Shown here piece by piece: positions 46,057 through 58,220 of a stretch of DNA of 64,000 nucleotides. The stretch is from Acanthaster planci. Taxonomy: Eukaryota; Echinodermata; Asteroidea; Valvatida; Acanthasteridae. The translations under genes were made by a program, and so were the position numbers. Position 1 is the stretch's first letter, and each line of letters begins with the position of its first letter. The notes below the pieces were generated by a model that saw only the letters and a program-made list of their open reading frames with translations, was not told the DNA's origin and made no database searches. Location: assembly GCF_001949145.1 (NCBI RefSeq), contig NW_019091413.1, positions 479,639 to 543,638 on the forward strand, read 5' to 3'.

Positions 46057-48597
46057 CAGTGGTCATCTATTTAATTGGGCGCATTTTTAAAGTCGATACC
46101 GCATCCGTCTGAAATCTGACATTTCATTGGGGTGAGCTGTTGGAATGATGAGCTTGCCTTGTGAGGTGTATTCATTCTGTCGACAGTAGGGTCTAACATC
46201 GTTAGACCCTACCTAAGCTACCTAAGCTTCAATTGTTGGATAAAAAGGGGTTATAATGTGTTTATCACTGGGCCCAGGCCATTGGCTCTAAAGTGGATTT
46301 TTGAAGGAAAAATCGTGAAAGACAATTTCATACCTGTCCAGTTGTTTATTTTATATTAGAGTTCGTGTTGCACTCACGATAATTTGCTTTTATTTTGCAT
46401 ACATGGTCGAGGTTGGAGTTTGGAACCAAAATTTAGGAGGGGCAAAGTTTTTTTGGGGGGGGGCAAAAATTAAAAAGAAATTCTCCTGCAACTTTTTAAT
46501 GGCTTTTCTGTGGAATGAGGGTAAATTTGGGGGCTTTCCTCCACGCATTGGAAGGAAGGGAAGTGGAAAGCCATTTTCTCATTATTATTTTACACATGAA
46601 AAACAATTTGCTGGAAACATGGCCTCCGTTGCCTCTCCTGGATCCGCTAGTGTGTTTGGTTTTAAGGCGCTGTGATGGTGAGTGGCGATATGCCAGTCAT
46701 TTTTATAGTTGGTCGTGGATTTTATTTCTTGTGTAACTGGACAACTGTGTATCATCCACTTTGACATGTAGGGTTGTTGTTTGTATAGTTGTTAGATGTG
46801 CCTTGCGATCGTTTAACAATGGTGGTTTATTTAACATTCTGCGGATTTTGTGGGGGGGGTTCCTAGTAAAAGGGGGGTAATGATGTTTTCGACTTCAGCA
46901 GACCTGATGCGACCTGTTCAAAACACTTTGTTGATAAATTTATTGCTGTGAATAATGACGGGTACAGTTTCTTGTTCCCTGCTAGGAATTAACATTAGGT
47001 TTCTTGTATTTTTAGTATCCACTGAGCGTGTTACAACATTATATTCAGTGAGGTGAACTTCAAGTTCTCTCAAAGTTACAGCGCTGTTGTTTAGATAATT
47101 CTGCCTGTGCCTCTGCGGCCCATTTTGTTTGTCTCCCTAAATCATCTCTTTTTTATCTCGAGGTCCAATTTTAAATTGTATTTAAAATTAAGTACGACTA
47201 ATTGAGCTTTTGTAAATATGTCTTTTTATAGTAGATTACGTGTCTAAATATTTCACAAACAAAGTAAATAAAAAATGTGCGGATGTAACGTCAGATGGAG
47301 AATGGAGGTCATGCCCTGAACAGGTGCAGTTCAATCAGCAAGCATTCAACCACTGGTCGATTGTTCCTGGTAATAGGTATGCGTAACATATAACATGGGT
47401 GCCAGGTCAATTTATCAGTGTTGACAAAATGGCCGCTGATCGAAATTGGACATCTTTTCGCCACACGGGCCAAGGTACCACTGGCATTGCTCCCAGCTTA
47501 TTTAAAGTGCCTGTGGATGGGTTGATCTTTGCAAAATCTTTCCTGCCGTGTAAATTTAGTGTCAAGTGAACAGTACAAAGTTCAAAGAATGGACACAAAT
47601 GGAGTTGCGATAATGATAATGGTGCGTGATAGTTTGAAGAGTGCCTCTTATGTCTACACCCCCCCTTTTCTCGTGCTGTTGGCAAGAAATACTGGGAAGC
47701 CCTGGGCCATTCCATAATCATGCCTACAAGTGGGATTATTTAGCAAAGTCTGGAAAGTTTACCGCCAACGCAACAAGTCCCTTTCTTACCGCGCAATTTC
47801 TTGTGATGCTCGGTCACAGAGGAGAGGGTTTATTTTCTTTATCATTTTTGTGTCGCCACTTACCCATACATTGTAGAGCCCGCGGCGACTTTAATATCGG
47901 CTTTTGTGTTTATGATATTAAAGACATATATTATGAAACCACTGACAGTGACTCAGAATCAGGCCCAATGGGACTTGTATGTGCGTTAATCAATTTCAAA
48001 GCTTGCCAGGAACATTTTGAACAAATGGTGACTCCACACCAAAAGGACTAGCTTAATTCCTTCCTGGTCTCTCATCAGTTGCGTCATCTATGCTTCTAAA
48101 TTAACGTAGGACTATGAAATTCGTTTGTGTGATTCCCGGATGTGATAATTCACCAGATGTGTATAAATTACTCAATTAATTTGAATTTATTGAGTGGGAA
48201 CCAGACTGAAATCTTTTGCTTGTTACGATGCTTGCAGAGAACCAGCGAGTGTATGCTCAAAGTGCATGTAGGATGTTGACAGAGATGATATATTACATGG
48301 ATTGGACTTCTGCCCATGATTTACCAACAGTGTTCCGTGTGGGCTATTTTTAGCACAACGACAGCAAATTACCACATACTGAATTTATTTACTGAAATAC
48401 AACAATCCATTTTCATGTCGCCAAACTTGGGAATTTTATAACATGTCGGAATTCTCCACTCTGGATGTCCCGTTAAAAGAACACTGGAGTATAAACACTA
48501 TAGACTATACAAACAAGGCAGCAAAATATGGTTCTGATACCACAATATTCTAGAGGAACTTTTCGGTGGGACCGACCCCGAGTCGTCGTTTACAAGT
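46057..48597. other. Interval between Rab genes B and C
   Basis: Contains the Rab B 3' UTR with a perfect hairpin at 46186-46212, G-runs near 46453 and 46851, and the Rab C upstream region. No exon with family resemblance was seen. Confidence 0.5.
46186..46212 (+). repeat. Perfect 12-bp hairpin in the Rab B 3' region
   Basis: GTAGGGTCTAAC, loop ATC, GTTAGACCCTAC, lying 130 bases after the stop codon. It could fold in the 3' UTR of the mRNA. Confidence 0.7.
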
Positions 48598-51351
48598 ATG
48601 TCGACCAAAACCGGAAACGGAGTTAAAATCTGCCTGATAGGGGTGAGTAGAACATGCATGCAGCAGGCTATATATACAAAGACAAAATTCAGTTTTTCAG
48701 TGGAATTCGTCACAAGTCGTATCACAAGTCAATCATATTAATTCACAAGTAGAGATCACAAATGTCAGTGGATAAACAGTGACAAGGAAATGTTGGTCAA
48801 TGTCATTTAGTGAAGAACTTGGGGAAAGGAAAAACATCATTTCGAGGAGGGCGAGCGGGGTTTCTACATCAGAATGCAATCGTTCATTTCAATGCAGGGT
48901 ATCACATTCGGTTCATTTTGATTCGCAGAACAGTGGAGTGGGCAAGTCAAGCATAGCCCATAGATTTGTGAGTGAAACCTTCGACGACAATATAACCAAC
49001 ACCATAGCGTGAGTGTGCATGTGAATGATAATTTGAAGGGAAGAGATTTCAAAGAAAAAGGAAAGAAAGGGAAAGCGGAAGAAATGGAAAAAAAAGGAAA
49101 TGAAATAGGATTAAAATCACAAATTTGCTTGGATAAAAAATGAACCTTCAAAATGGATCCCGCCCACTGTTAATGATTTATTAGTTCGTAGCTGATGAGT
49201 GCTTTGTCCCCACCCGGAATTCCCCTCCCCACCGAAAAAGGTGGTTTACTCCCTAAAAAAGACCCTAGGCACGCCCATGGTCTAGACTGAGCAACCATTC
49301 GCTGCACCTGTGGTGAGAACATTGTGAAGTTGCATGTCCACTGTATAAAAGTTGGGTCAAAAAAGTTGGGCAATACCACTTCATTGGTCTTAACCTGCAG
49401 AACTAAATGTTGGTAAAATAATCCAACTATTGGGCAATGAAAGCCCAACAGCGCAGATGGAGTGACTCGACTTTCTTTGGGTGAATATTACACTTTCTTA
49501 CAGTGTAGCGCACACGCTTCATGCCAGTGTACAATGGCCAAGTTGAGTGACTGAATTGAACATGTTTGGTTTGTCTACATTAGAGCCGCCTACTTTGACA
49601 AGAAACTGTGCGTGAACGGAGACGCCGTGAAAGTTTGTATATGGGACACAGCCGGAGGTGAAAAGGTGGGAATAGTAAGAGTTGTAAAATGGAAGAGAGT
49701 CAGGAAAAAGTAACATCATCATACCAAACGTCCCAAGTCAAGCACTGCTTTGTGTCCACTGTGTCTGCGCTGTGGCGTATTTTTAAAATGAAACTGGGGA
49801 ACAAGAAACAATTTAAAGCAGGCTATCCATAAAAGTGTCCTTAAAGTTGAAACGGCTAACACTAATACAGTTTTATAGTGCACGGTGCTGTGCTGCATAC
49901 ACATGTCAATGGGGATTTTAGGGGCGCTTATATACCCCTATTTAAAAGAGGGGGAGAGAGTCCCAAAATTTATTTCGGTTCTCACGCGCACTCTTGTCCT
50001 TTTCTCTTGAACAGTTTCGTGCCTTGGCACCGCTGTACTACAGAGGTGCATCTGGAATTGTTCTGGTCTACGACATCACTAAAGTAGTGAGTTTACTTTC
50101 GTAATTTGCCCCTCAAATGCACACACTGGCTCCAGTGATTCCTGTGCTGACAACCGAAGACCGTAGATGGGGCTTAGGACACAACCTTAATCATCGGATA
50201 GTGAGGTCACAGCTTGGGGTGCATGCTCCGGTGGGTCGGTCCTAATTTCAAGCAATATTACAATGCTGTTTTGGGGACTCTAGACTAAATTTCTGAGTCT
50301 TAATAGACTGGTAGATACTTGATTCTTTGGGGAAACTAGGACCAGAGAATGGGCGTTCTGACATACCTCTAGACCAAGAACTGGAGAGAGGGTGAAAGCT
50401 CAACTTAGTTTACTTTAATCTGTTACCAAATTCAACGACAATGTGCCATCGTGTATCTAAACTGTCTTTTTCCCATCATGGCATCCTATCATACTTCAAC
50501 ATCTTCACCAGCAAAGTTTTCAAAGTTTAACGGAAGTGTGGGTTCCTGCCCTACGAGCGAATACCGACTCAGACGTGTCCCTAGTTGTGGTTGGCAACAA
50601 ACTGGACCTGGACGAGACAAGGGTCGTGCCTGCCGAGGTGGGAAGGAATTACGCCGAATTCCTGAATGCCACCTTCATAGAAACGAGCGCCAAAACGGGT
50701 CAAAACGTGGAAAGTGTCCTTGTACAACTTGGTACGTCTTAACCTCCACTTACATTTTCTTCATAGTGATATTTGAGCACGAAATCTAATAGCATTCAAG
50801 TAACTTTGTACACCGAATGACAATTTTGTCGATAGAAGGGGTATGTTTGTGAAGTACTGGGAGATATATATATATTTAGCAGGTATTGTTTTCATAGCTG
50901 TACTGTGGCTATTAGAGTCGTATTAAACACTTCCAACATTCCCCTAAAAAACTTCCACTTTCCGATTTAGTTATTGATACTGATAGTTATCCTTTCCTGG
51001 TTTTCACAAAGTATCAACAAATTCGGTGACAATCAGATCATTTAATTTTGTAACTCTTAAAAAGAGCACTGATCTCAAATTGTGTCCCGGTAATCAAGCA
51101 TGACCTTTCCACTTTATTGACCGGTGCAATACCGCGTGAAATTTCCTTGGACCTGGTTTCTTGCTTATTTTAAAACCATGATCGGGGGGGGGCAAACTTT
51201 CACTACAGCCATGAAGATCCTCGAAAAGAAGCAGCCATCCACGGCGAACGCGAGGCAGAGAAATTTGATCCGGCTATCAACCACTTCGACCGATGAGGCA
51301 AACTCGTCCCAGAAAACCCGCCGTCGCAAGTGCAGGTGCACGCTCTCGTGA
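48598..51351 (+). CDS. Divergent Rab GTPase C with Gln-to-Gly in switch II
   Basis: Paralogue of Rab B. Exons: 48598-48642, 48929-49008, 49584-49665, 50015-50086, 50512-50731, 51209-51351, giving 213 aa with exon lengths 45, 80, 82 and 72 identical to Rab B. The P-loop GNSGVGKS, Thr40, NKLD and TSAKTG are kept. Switch II reads WDTAGGEK: the glutamine that positions the hydrolytic water in Ras/Rab GTPases (Ras Gln61, Rab5 Gln79) is Gly67, and the next-but-one Arg is Lys. The glycine after switch I is also changed (TIG to TIA). The tail ends RRRKCRCTLS, a C-x-C with three extra residues, unlike usual Rab ends. The open frame, intact splice sites and otherwise conserved motifs argue against a pseudogene. 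An AATAAA lies at 51556-51561. Confidence 0.88.
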
Positions 51352-54179
51352 GTTCTTGCTCTGTGGTGTGACCACACGGCAACTGCTGAGGAACTCTCCC
51401 ATAGCCAGGTACCATCCAATCCCACGGCCATTTTCTTGCCACGCCTCTTACTTTTGCAACCGCATCAGCCTTTGCCTCCAACCTCATTCTTTGTCATGAA
51501 AGAAAAATGTCGAACAACACATTCCATCCCCCTCACCCAACCACACAAGCGCCACAATAAATTTGTTGGGCTGTAAAGAGGGATTTATGGGATAAAATAA
51601 ACTTGAAATCATACAACGCATTTCACGATTTGAAATTACTTTCAGAAATATTGACTTAAAAAAATGAGCAGTCACACTTTTTATACTAAAGGCGTAATTT
51701 CGCTTGTACTTTCGAAATTTCATAGTTTATTATTATTCTGAGCTGTTAACTTGAAAAAAAAAATCTTTTCAAGGCTACAAGCATACCGGCAAACTTGTAT
51801 ACCAGCCCGTTTTAAATAGCGACCTCTTTGGACCCGTGCGGATGCCACATTCGAACACACACCAACATTATCCACACAACATAAATAGACACGTGTTCAA
51901 AGGTAACTATAACCTTTTAAGGAGAAAAAATGTCTGCAAAACAAAAAAGACAAACAAGCAAGCAAACGACTCTTTATGTTGCGATTACAAAAAAGGTTTT
52001 TGGCCATGATGTTGGTTGTTTTGCAAGAATTACGCCACACCCACGGATAAAATGTGAAGGTGATGTGACATTCCAGTTTGACAAAAGGGCAGATTTCATC
52101 GTGGGCAAGTTCGATCCCCGACAATTCTATGAACCACTTGTCGATTTTCCCTGGTGCCCGGTCTATATTTAATGAATAAGTTACCATTCACCGTCGACCA
52201 CGGTCGACAATTTGTCGCTGATTGAACCTGCCCGCAGAAACGAGCTTGTATGAGTAATCAGTTAAGATTTCACATACATGTGGATGCACTCAATCAATGC
52301 GGGCCGGATACTCTTAGAAAAGAAAAAAGAATAGAACACCAAGTAAACTTTGCTTACTATAAGCAACGATTTCATAACATCTCATCTGCTTCCTTCCACG
52401 CGGTTAGTATGCCATGGTAGGCATATAAGGGAATGCCAGCCGTCTATGAATAACTCGTTGTCAGAATTGAGAGGTTCAAACAAACATTTTAAATGTTGAC
52501 CGAGTGTACGTTTTATTGTCTGTATTCTACCATCATAGACCTATTGTTTTCCCTTGCTGTACAATCCTTTGTTCACACTGATGTTTGTGTAGATTAACTT
52601 TTGTTTAATTCGTTGCCCTTTTAATCTATTGTAGGCCTACAGGATTTCTGTTTAACGTGTGAGTTTGATTTGTAACATTTTATTGTAATATGCCACCGTC
52701 TCTTATAATTTTGCCTATGGGCCAAGACGATTTCACCAACTCATTTAGCTGTGTAAAGCTTTATAGGCTTATAAGGCACGGTTTTAGAAAAACAAAAACC
52801 TTCGGTTCAGTTTCATAATTTTGACCAAATTTCGTCTGTCATTGTCAACACCGTTTGAGAGTCTGTATCGTTCCGTATGTGTATGGGCCAGGACGACCAG
52901 TTTATAGTTTTCAGTCGTGTTACATTTGTGTCGTTTTCAAAGGAAAGGTTCCCAAAATACTTGAAGCATGCCCAGCTGCCCCTTCCCCGCTCCTCCACCG
53001 CCACCATGCTGTGACAATTTGGATTCTGTAACTACACTTTTTTATTGTGTAATGCACTTTGGTTGGTATCTTGTAAAAGCTGGTGACTGAGATGCGTACT
53101 CCCGTACTATGCGCTCTGTTATTTATCAAGTGGGCGCAATTTCCTGGTGAGTTCACCGACGTGTCACGGTGATATGTCAACAGTGACAGCTTGACAATAC
53201 CTGCGCAAAATGTTTAGTTCGAGCCCTACCTCCATGGTTCGAGTACAAGGAATAAGAATGCCGACATTACAAAAGCCTTCTGCTTCAGAAGTCAAACTCG
53301 TCAGTCCTTGTGTTGAATCTGATAGTACGATGGTACGCGTTTCAAGCATTAAGCTAAAACACTGAATCATTCTCAACGCAAGTAATGCCATGCTCTCAGC
53401 CTAGCATGATGGTGTCTGGAATTAAACAGATAAAACCGCGATTAAAATGGGGCCTACTCGACACACCCACATGCATTGAAATACCATGAGGTAGTGACAT
53501 GTAAAAACCAGGAAGTAAATACTGCAACCTGCAAGCAGTCGGCAAAATCAAAGCGTTGGAACTTCAACATGAAAACCGGACCTGACCCTCGGCCTCATCA
53601 CGGAATTTAACCGTTTCAGACGGGGATGGAACTGCAACATGACACTGTGTGATGAACTTGAAGGCTTCAACTGGCAGCATGCTTCTTCGTGTCACTGAAC
53701 GGGGAAGGGTGAACTTTATATAGTGTGCATGCACTTGCCTCGTGAAGGTAGTGTAAAACTTGTGTAATGCATCTATGATCATCAGCACGAAGACGAATTC
53801 TGCAGGTTACATCAGCACAATAAAATCGTCACGCATGGTACATATCGTAGGCCTACGCACTAAAGCGTCGCAAACGAGGTCATGTTTTGATCACGTGGAT
53901 TACCAGCCACAATATCGCACTGTTCACAGCTCATATCACCGCTGTACTGTCGTACAGCGTACCATAATACCTACTTGATTTAACATCGGGCCAGATCGTC
54001 GTCGCACTGCATGCCTGCAGACAGTACAGTCGGGTACGGTGACGTAGCTGGTCAATTATTACGGCTACGTGCAGTTGTGCGCGTAGAGCGAGGTACGTGT
54101 CTGACAGACGCAGTGTGATGACATTACATGTTCACGCACTAGTACTGCACTCAGCCGACGAGGGCACCTGCTCTAGAAC
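51352..54179. other. Interval between Rab C and the PPP1R3 gene
   Basis: Rab C 3' UTR at the left and a CpG-richer 5' flank of the PPP1R3 gene at about 53.98-54.18 kb. Short open frames here show no family resemblance and no paired splice sites. Confidence 0.5.
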
Positions 54180-55271
54180 ATGCTCGCAAGATCGGCAGGG
54201 TCGCCTGACCGCGTGCGTTGTGAGGAATTTACGCATATAAACGGATTCCCGTTCGCACCGCGCAAAATGACCGCAAAAACCCTGACGAACGGTGATACCG
54301 TCTGGAATGGAACAACAACCGTATCTGAGATGGAAACCACCAGTGTGAAATCTGGGAGGATGAAAAATGTGTCGAGACCGCCTCCGATTGATATCGCCAT
54401 TGCTCGCTCCGCCAGCTCAAGGGAAGATGACGATTGTGACTGTGATTCTGGTAGCTCGGAGGACCGGTGTTGTGAAGTTCCATGTGAGAAAACTTCACAG
54501 GGAGAGCCAGGGTCCCCCCAATTCGTCTCCTCCGAGGACAGCATCACTTCCCCAACTGTCACATCTCCGGCCAGCGTGGCATCTTCCACGGATACAACTG
54601 ATGGGGGCATCTTGAGACGAAAGTCCTCCATCAAAGATGTCACCAAGACCCCTGAGACCCCGGGAGGAAAGTCTGTGCGGTTTGCCGATGCACTGGGCCT
54701 TGATCTGGAGACAGTTCGAGACATTTTGGAGTCCGAATCGCCGCCCGACTACCCGTCGATGGCCGCTGCTGCCTGCGCGGTGGCTGTGGGTCTTGACGGT
54801 GCATCCGGCTCACCGGCCCTGCAGGCGATCCAGCCCCGCTATCTTTCCATGTCCTTCGTTCAACCGGGGGGTCAACCAGACTTCGTCACCCGCGTGAACC
54901 AGCAGAGCGTCTGCTTGGAAAATGCTGTCCTTTCTGATTTCACGGTTCTGGGAACGATCAAGGTACAGAACCTCTCCTATCACAAGATAGTAAAGGTAAG
55001 ATACTCGGCCGACGGTTGGAACAGCTTCGGGGACATCCCGGCATCGTACGTGCAGAACTCTTGCGATGGGCCTACTGATCGATTTTCTTTCGGCCTGACA
55101 GCACCACGGGACATGGCAGTTGGGGATCGCCTGGAATTCTGCATATGCTACACGGCGGGGAACCAAGATTACTGGGACAACAACTTTGGTAAAAATTATG
55201 CTCTTGTGTGCCATTCACAGGGCGATATTATCGATAGCGAAAACACGTTCCTGTGGACGCATTTTTTGTGA
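54180..55271 (+). CDS. Glycogen-targeting PP1 regulatory subunit, PPP1R3 family
   Basis: Predicted scaffold that brings protein phosphatase 1 to glycogen, where it would activate glycogen synthase and restrain phosphorylase. A single open exon encodes 363 aa. The N-terminus is Ser/Thr- and acid-rich and includes VSRPPPIDIAIARSASS, similar to vertebrate members. The PP1-docking RVxF motif is KSVRFAD (residues 164-170), followed by LGLDLETVRDI. The CBM21 glycogen-binding domain spans about 232-357: VCLENAVLSDFTVLGTIKVQ, NLSYHKIVKVRYSADGWNSF, then DYWDNNFGKNYAL with the conserved WDNN. A basophilic site RRKS (146-149) lies just before RVxF. ATG options exist at residues 1 and 30; the first is used because the frame is open from there. 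A likely AATAAA is near 56034. The match is closest to PPP1R3B/C/D, but I cannot assign a specific orthologue. Confidence 0.92.
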   Translation: MLARSAGSPDRVRCEEFTHINGFPFAPRKMTAKTLTNGDTVWNGTTTVSEMETTSVKSGRMKNVSRPPPIDIAIARSASSREDDDCDCDSGSSEDRCCEVPCEKTSQGEPGSPQFVSSEDSITSPTVTSPASVASSTDTTDGGILRRKSSIKDVTKTPETPGGKSVRFADALGLDLETVRDILESESPPDYPSMAAAACAVAVGLDGASGSPALQAIQPRYLSMSFVQPGGQPDFVTRVNQQSVCLENAVLSDFTVLGTIKVQNLSYHKIVKVRYSADGWNSFGDIPASYVQNSCDGPTDRFSFGLTAPRDMAVGDRLEFCICYTAGNQDYWDNNFGKNYALVCHSQGDIIDSENTFLWTHFL

Positions 55272-57954
55272 AAGTCAAGTCGATGGGGGAGGGCGTCGTT
55301 GAATCACCCTTGGGGGCGCCCTTCGCTTAAAATCTTGACTTTTCACTACCATACATATGTTGCATGTGTAGTACATTGTACAAAGTATGTGTAAATTAAG
55401 TGTAACTATATAACTGAAAAGTTTACATTTTTGGCAAAGCTAATTTTGGAAACCCAACTAGTTGTTTCATATAGTTATTTTTTCATAAATATGCGCTCAT
55501 TTTTAATGATTATTTGTAGCCAGCTTGCACATTGAATGCAAAATGCAGTTTTATTCACATTTTTCATCCTTGGGGTTAGGGATGCAGCTAGCTTCATGTT
55601 AGTAACAGTCCACTTGTGACAAAAGAGGCTGGGTGTGCTTGACTTTAATTTCACATGAATTGTTCAACTGACTCTATGGCATGTATGGGGAAACACAGTC
55701 CAGGGTGCTTCTAAAACATCAAAGTAAAATCAAATACTTTGTGAAAGCAGTTGTGCTTTCCATATAGAGGAATTTAGCAAACACTAAATGTTGGGCTTTG
55801 TATGAAACATAAATCGTATGTAAAAGTCCCGGTGTACATGACTTCTTGCAATTGATGGCTGAACCACACACATGTAAACCTGTTGACAGTTTTAATTGCA
55901 TCATGGGATTGGATGAACAAGCCTAGGTTTCATGCATAAAGCCATGGGGAAAGTGAACCAGTCTAATATTGTTCTCTCTCAGAGTTGTGAGTGCCTGCTG
56001 AGTCATGTACGTGTATGCAAGAAGCATTTTATAAAATAAAAAGGAAGTTTCAAAGCTCACAAGGAAACAGAAACATGAAATGTATACAGCTATTTATATA
56101 TGTTTAAACAATTTTGTCGAAGTTTTACAAGAGAATCAATCACTCGGCTAAAACAACATGATTGGTCAATCCAGAGAAACGAGCTTTATAATCATAGTAG
56201 CCCAGTACTACTTACTGGCGTTGACATTCACAGTTACATAGCTCTAGACAAAACAGATGTTTGAGGAGGGTATTGCTTAAATGTCTGTTTGTTCGTGGGA
56301 TTTAAGATTAGACTACATGTACTATATGAAAAAACGATGACTTGATTTAAACTTTTCCTAGCTCTCTCATTTCAAGTACTTGGTAAGCAGTTTTGTTCAC
56401 CTGTTTACTTATCCCATAGGGTTATGCATAAAATGCATTTTTGTCCTCCAATCCATGATACAATACCAAATTGGAAAAATGTTTACCAAAGTTTGGACTA
56501 TTTATCAAGGGTCTTTTTTGAAAAGTTGAATCTTGTGGTGAAACGTACAAATGGGCATACTGGCTGTGCTTTTGATAACCATGTTTATAATTGTATGGCC
56601 CATATTTTTTGCATTTCACTGCCTTGTCTTGCATAAAAGTCTGGAATAATCTGGTTTACATGAAATTGCAAAATTCAAGTTAATATGTAATCCTATGCAA
56701 ATATGATGTAACCCAGGTCTTCAGTAAGTCAAAACTTGGCAACAAGATTTCTTTTGTAAGGAGCCGAATGCATATGCATGGCGCACGCTTATTTAAGCTA
56801 AGGTGTAGTCATGCAACACTGCGCACACCCTTTACTTGCTTAACCGAAAAAGTAAACGTGCTAAGGGCAAGTTCGCCGATGTTTTGACTGGTTCCCATCC
56901 CTACACCCGATACCCAAATGATGTTCAGAGACTATGCAGGGGAAGGAAGCAGTGACATGTAGATGTGAGTGGCGAATGTGCTCTACGCGTACGTGAGATG
57001 ATGCATGTGACCTCATAACATATGACAATAATTTACATCAGTGTCTCCTGCTCAGTGTTGCTCTTACTAGTGCATTAGGTTAACCATGGAGGATGGGTTG
57101 ACACATTACATTATGGATGAGGAATATAAAATTGTCCAGTGCATCAGAGTCCAAGTTATGACCTCTTATGTGGGGTCAGTTAATTTTGTTATCCATGCGT
57201 AGCAAAATGATGTTTAGTCGTGATTCCGCATGTTTAGCCTAACGCACATTTGTCAATGTTGTTTCGGAGCCGCACGTGCGCTTGAGTTCCGTTGAACAAC
57301 CGATGATACTCAGACATTCAAACGCGTTTTGTGCGCCTTGTGTCCGTAAGCGTAAGTTGACGAGTGTTCATTGAAACAGTACACAATTGAAACGCCGCAA
57401 AAGATGCAGAACGGACAAAAGAGCGTACTTGCCCATGGAAAGGTGGTCCAACACACACTTCCGGCCTTACACCAACCTTGGACCGACAGGCCACTGAGTA
57501 CCGAGGTCACTACGTCACGCGCACATGTGATGGGAGGCATTAGCGCGAGAACCAGCGTGTGAACCAACACGCGCACGTACTCAATTTGTACTGCACTTTC
57601 TGGTTCAAAATGAAGTCACTTCGGCAGTCTGATTGCCTGACCTGACGACGCATAGGCCGTAGCCCCCATTGCTAAAAATACAGCCTGAGTTAGAAAGCAC
57701 TGCCAACATACATGCTCTTGCATCATATCGCTTACGTACGTGCATGACCAGGGCTTTACATTCGGCACCTAAACGAGGATGCTGTGCCTAAAACTGAATT
57801 TCATAGTCTTAACTGTAGACCTACTTCGACATGACTAGTATGTCGCTTGCATTGCATCAAATTCACACACAGACACAACAAAACATTGACGATTAGGCCT
57901 ACGCTATGAAATTCCATACATTTTCGTAAGCGGGGCATTTCCTCCCGGTCGGAT

Positions 57955-58220
57955 CTAGGGCGTAGCGAAGGCATTTGCTTGGGGGTGTGTGCCTGAGTCA
58001 ATTTGCCGACTTGTAAGTTGTTTGCCAACGTCGTGTCGTGTAAAATGGAAATCCACATTTCACGCTTCACGGACCATACTGACGGCCAACTTTTATTGTT
58101 CATGTACCAAGTTTAGATTCATTTGCCGATCGAAGCTCTATTTGCTGACCCGGATGGAATTAATTATGGGGGGTGCCGCACTCCCCCCCCCCCCGATATC
58201 CCCCGGTTGCTACGCCCCTG
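57955..58220. mobile_element. Possible MITE with GGGGCGTAGC-type ends
   Basis: The left end CTAGGGCGTAGCGAAGGC and the reverse complement of the right end, CAGGGGCGTAGCAACCGG, are similar and resemble the GGCGTAGC termini common in hAT-like elements. No clear target-site duplication was found. Confidence 0.35.

Noticed and set aside
47641-48051. Open frame of 136 codons between Rab genes B and C
   Set aside because: It does not resemble Rab sequence or any other family, and the frame begins inside a C-rich tract.
51897-52187. Overlapping open frames on both strands after Rab C
   Set aside because: No family resemblance on either strand; likely chance.
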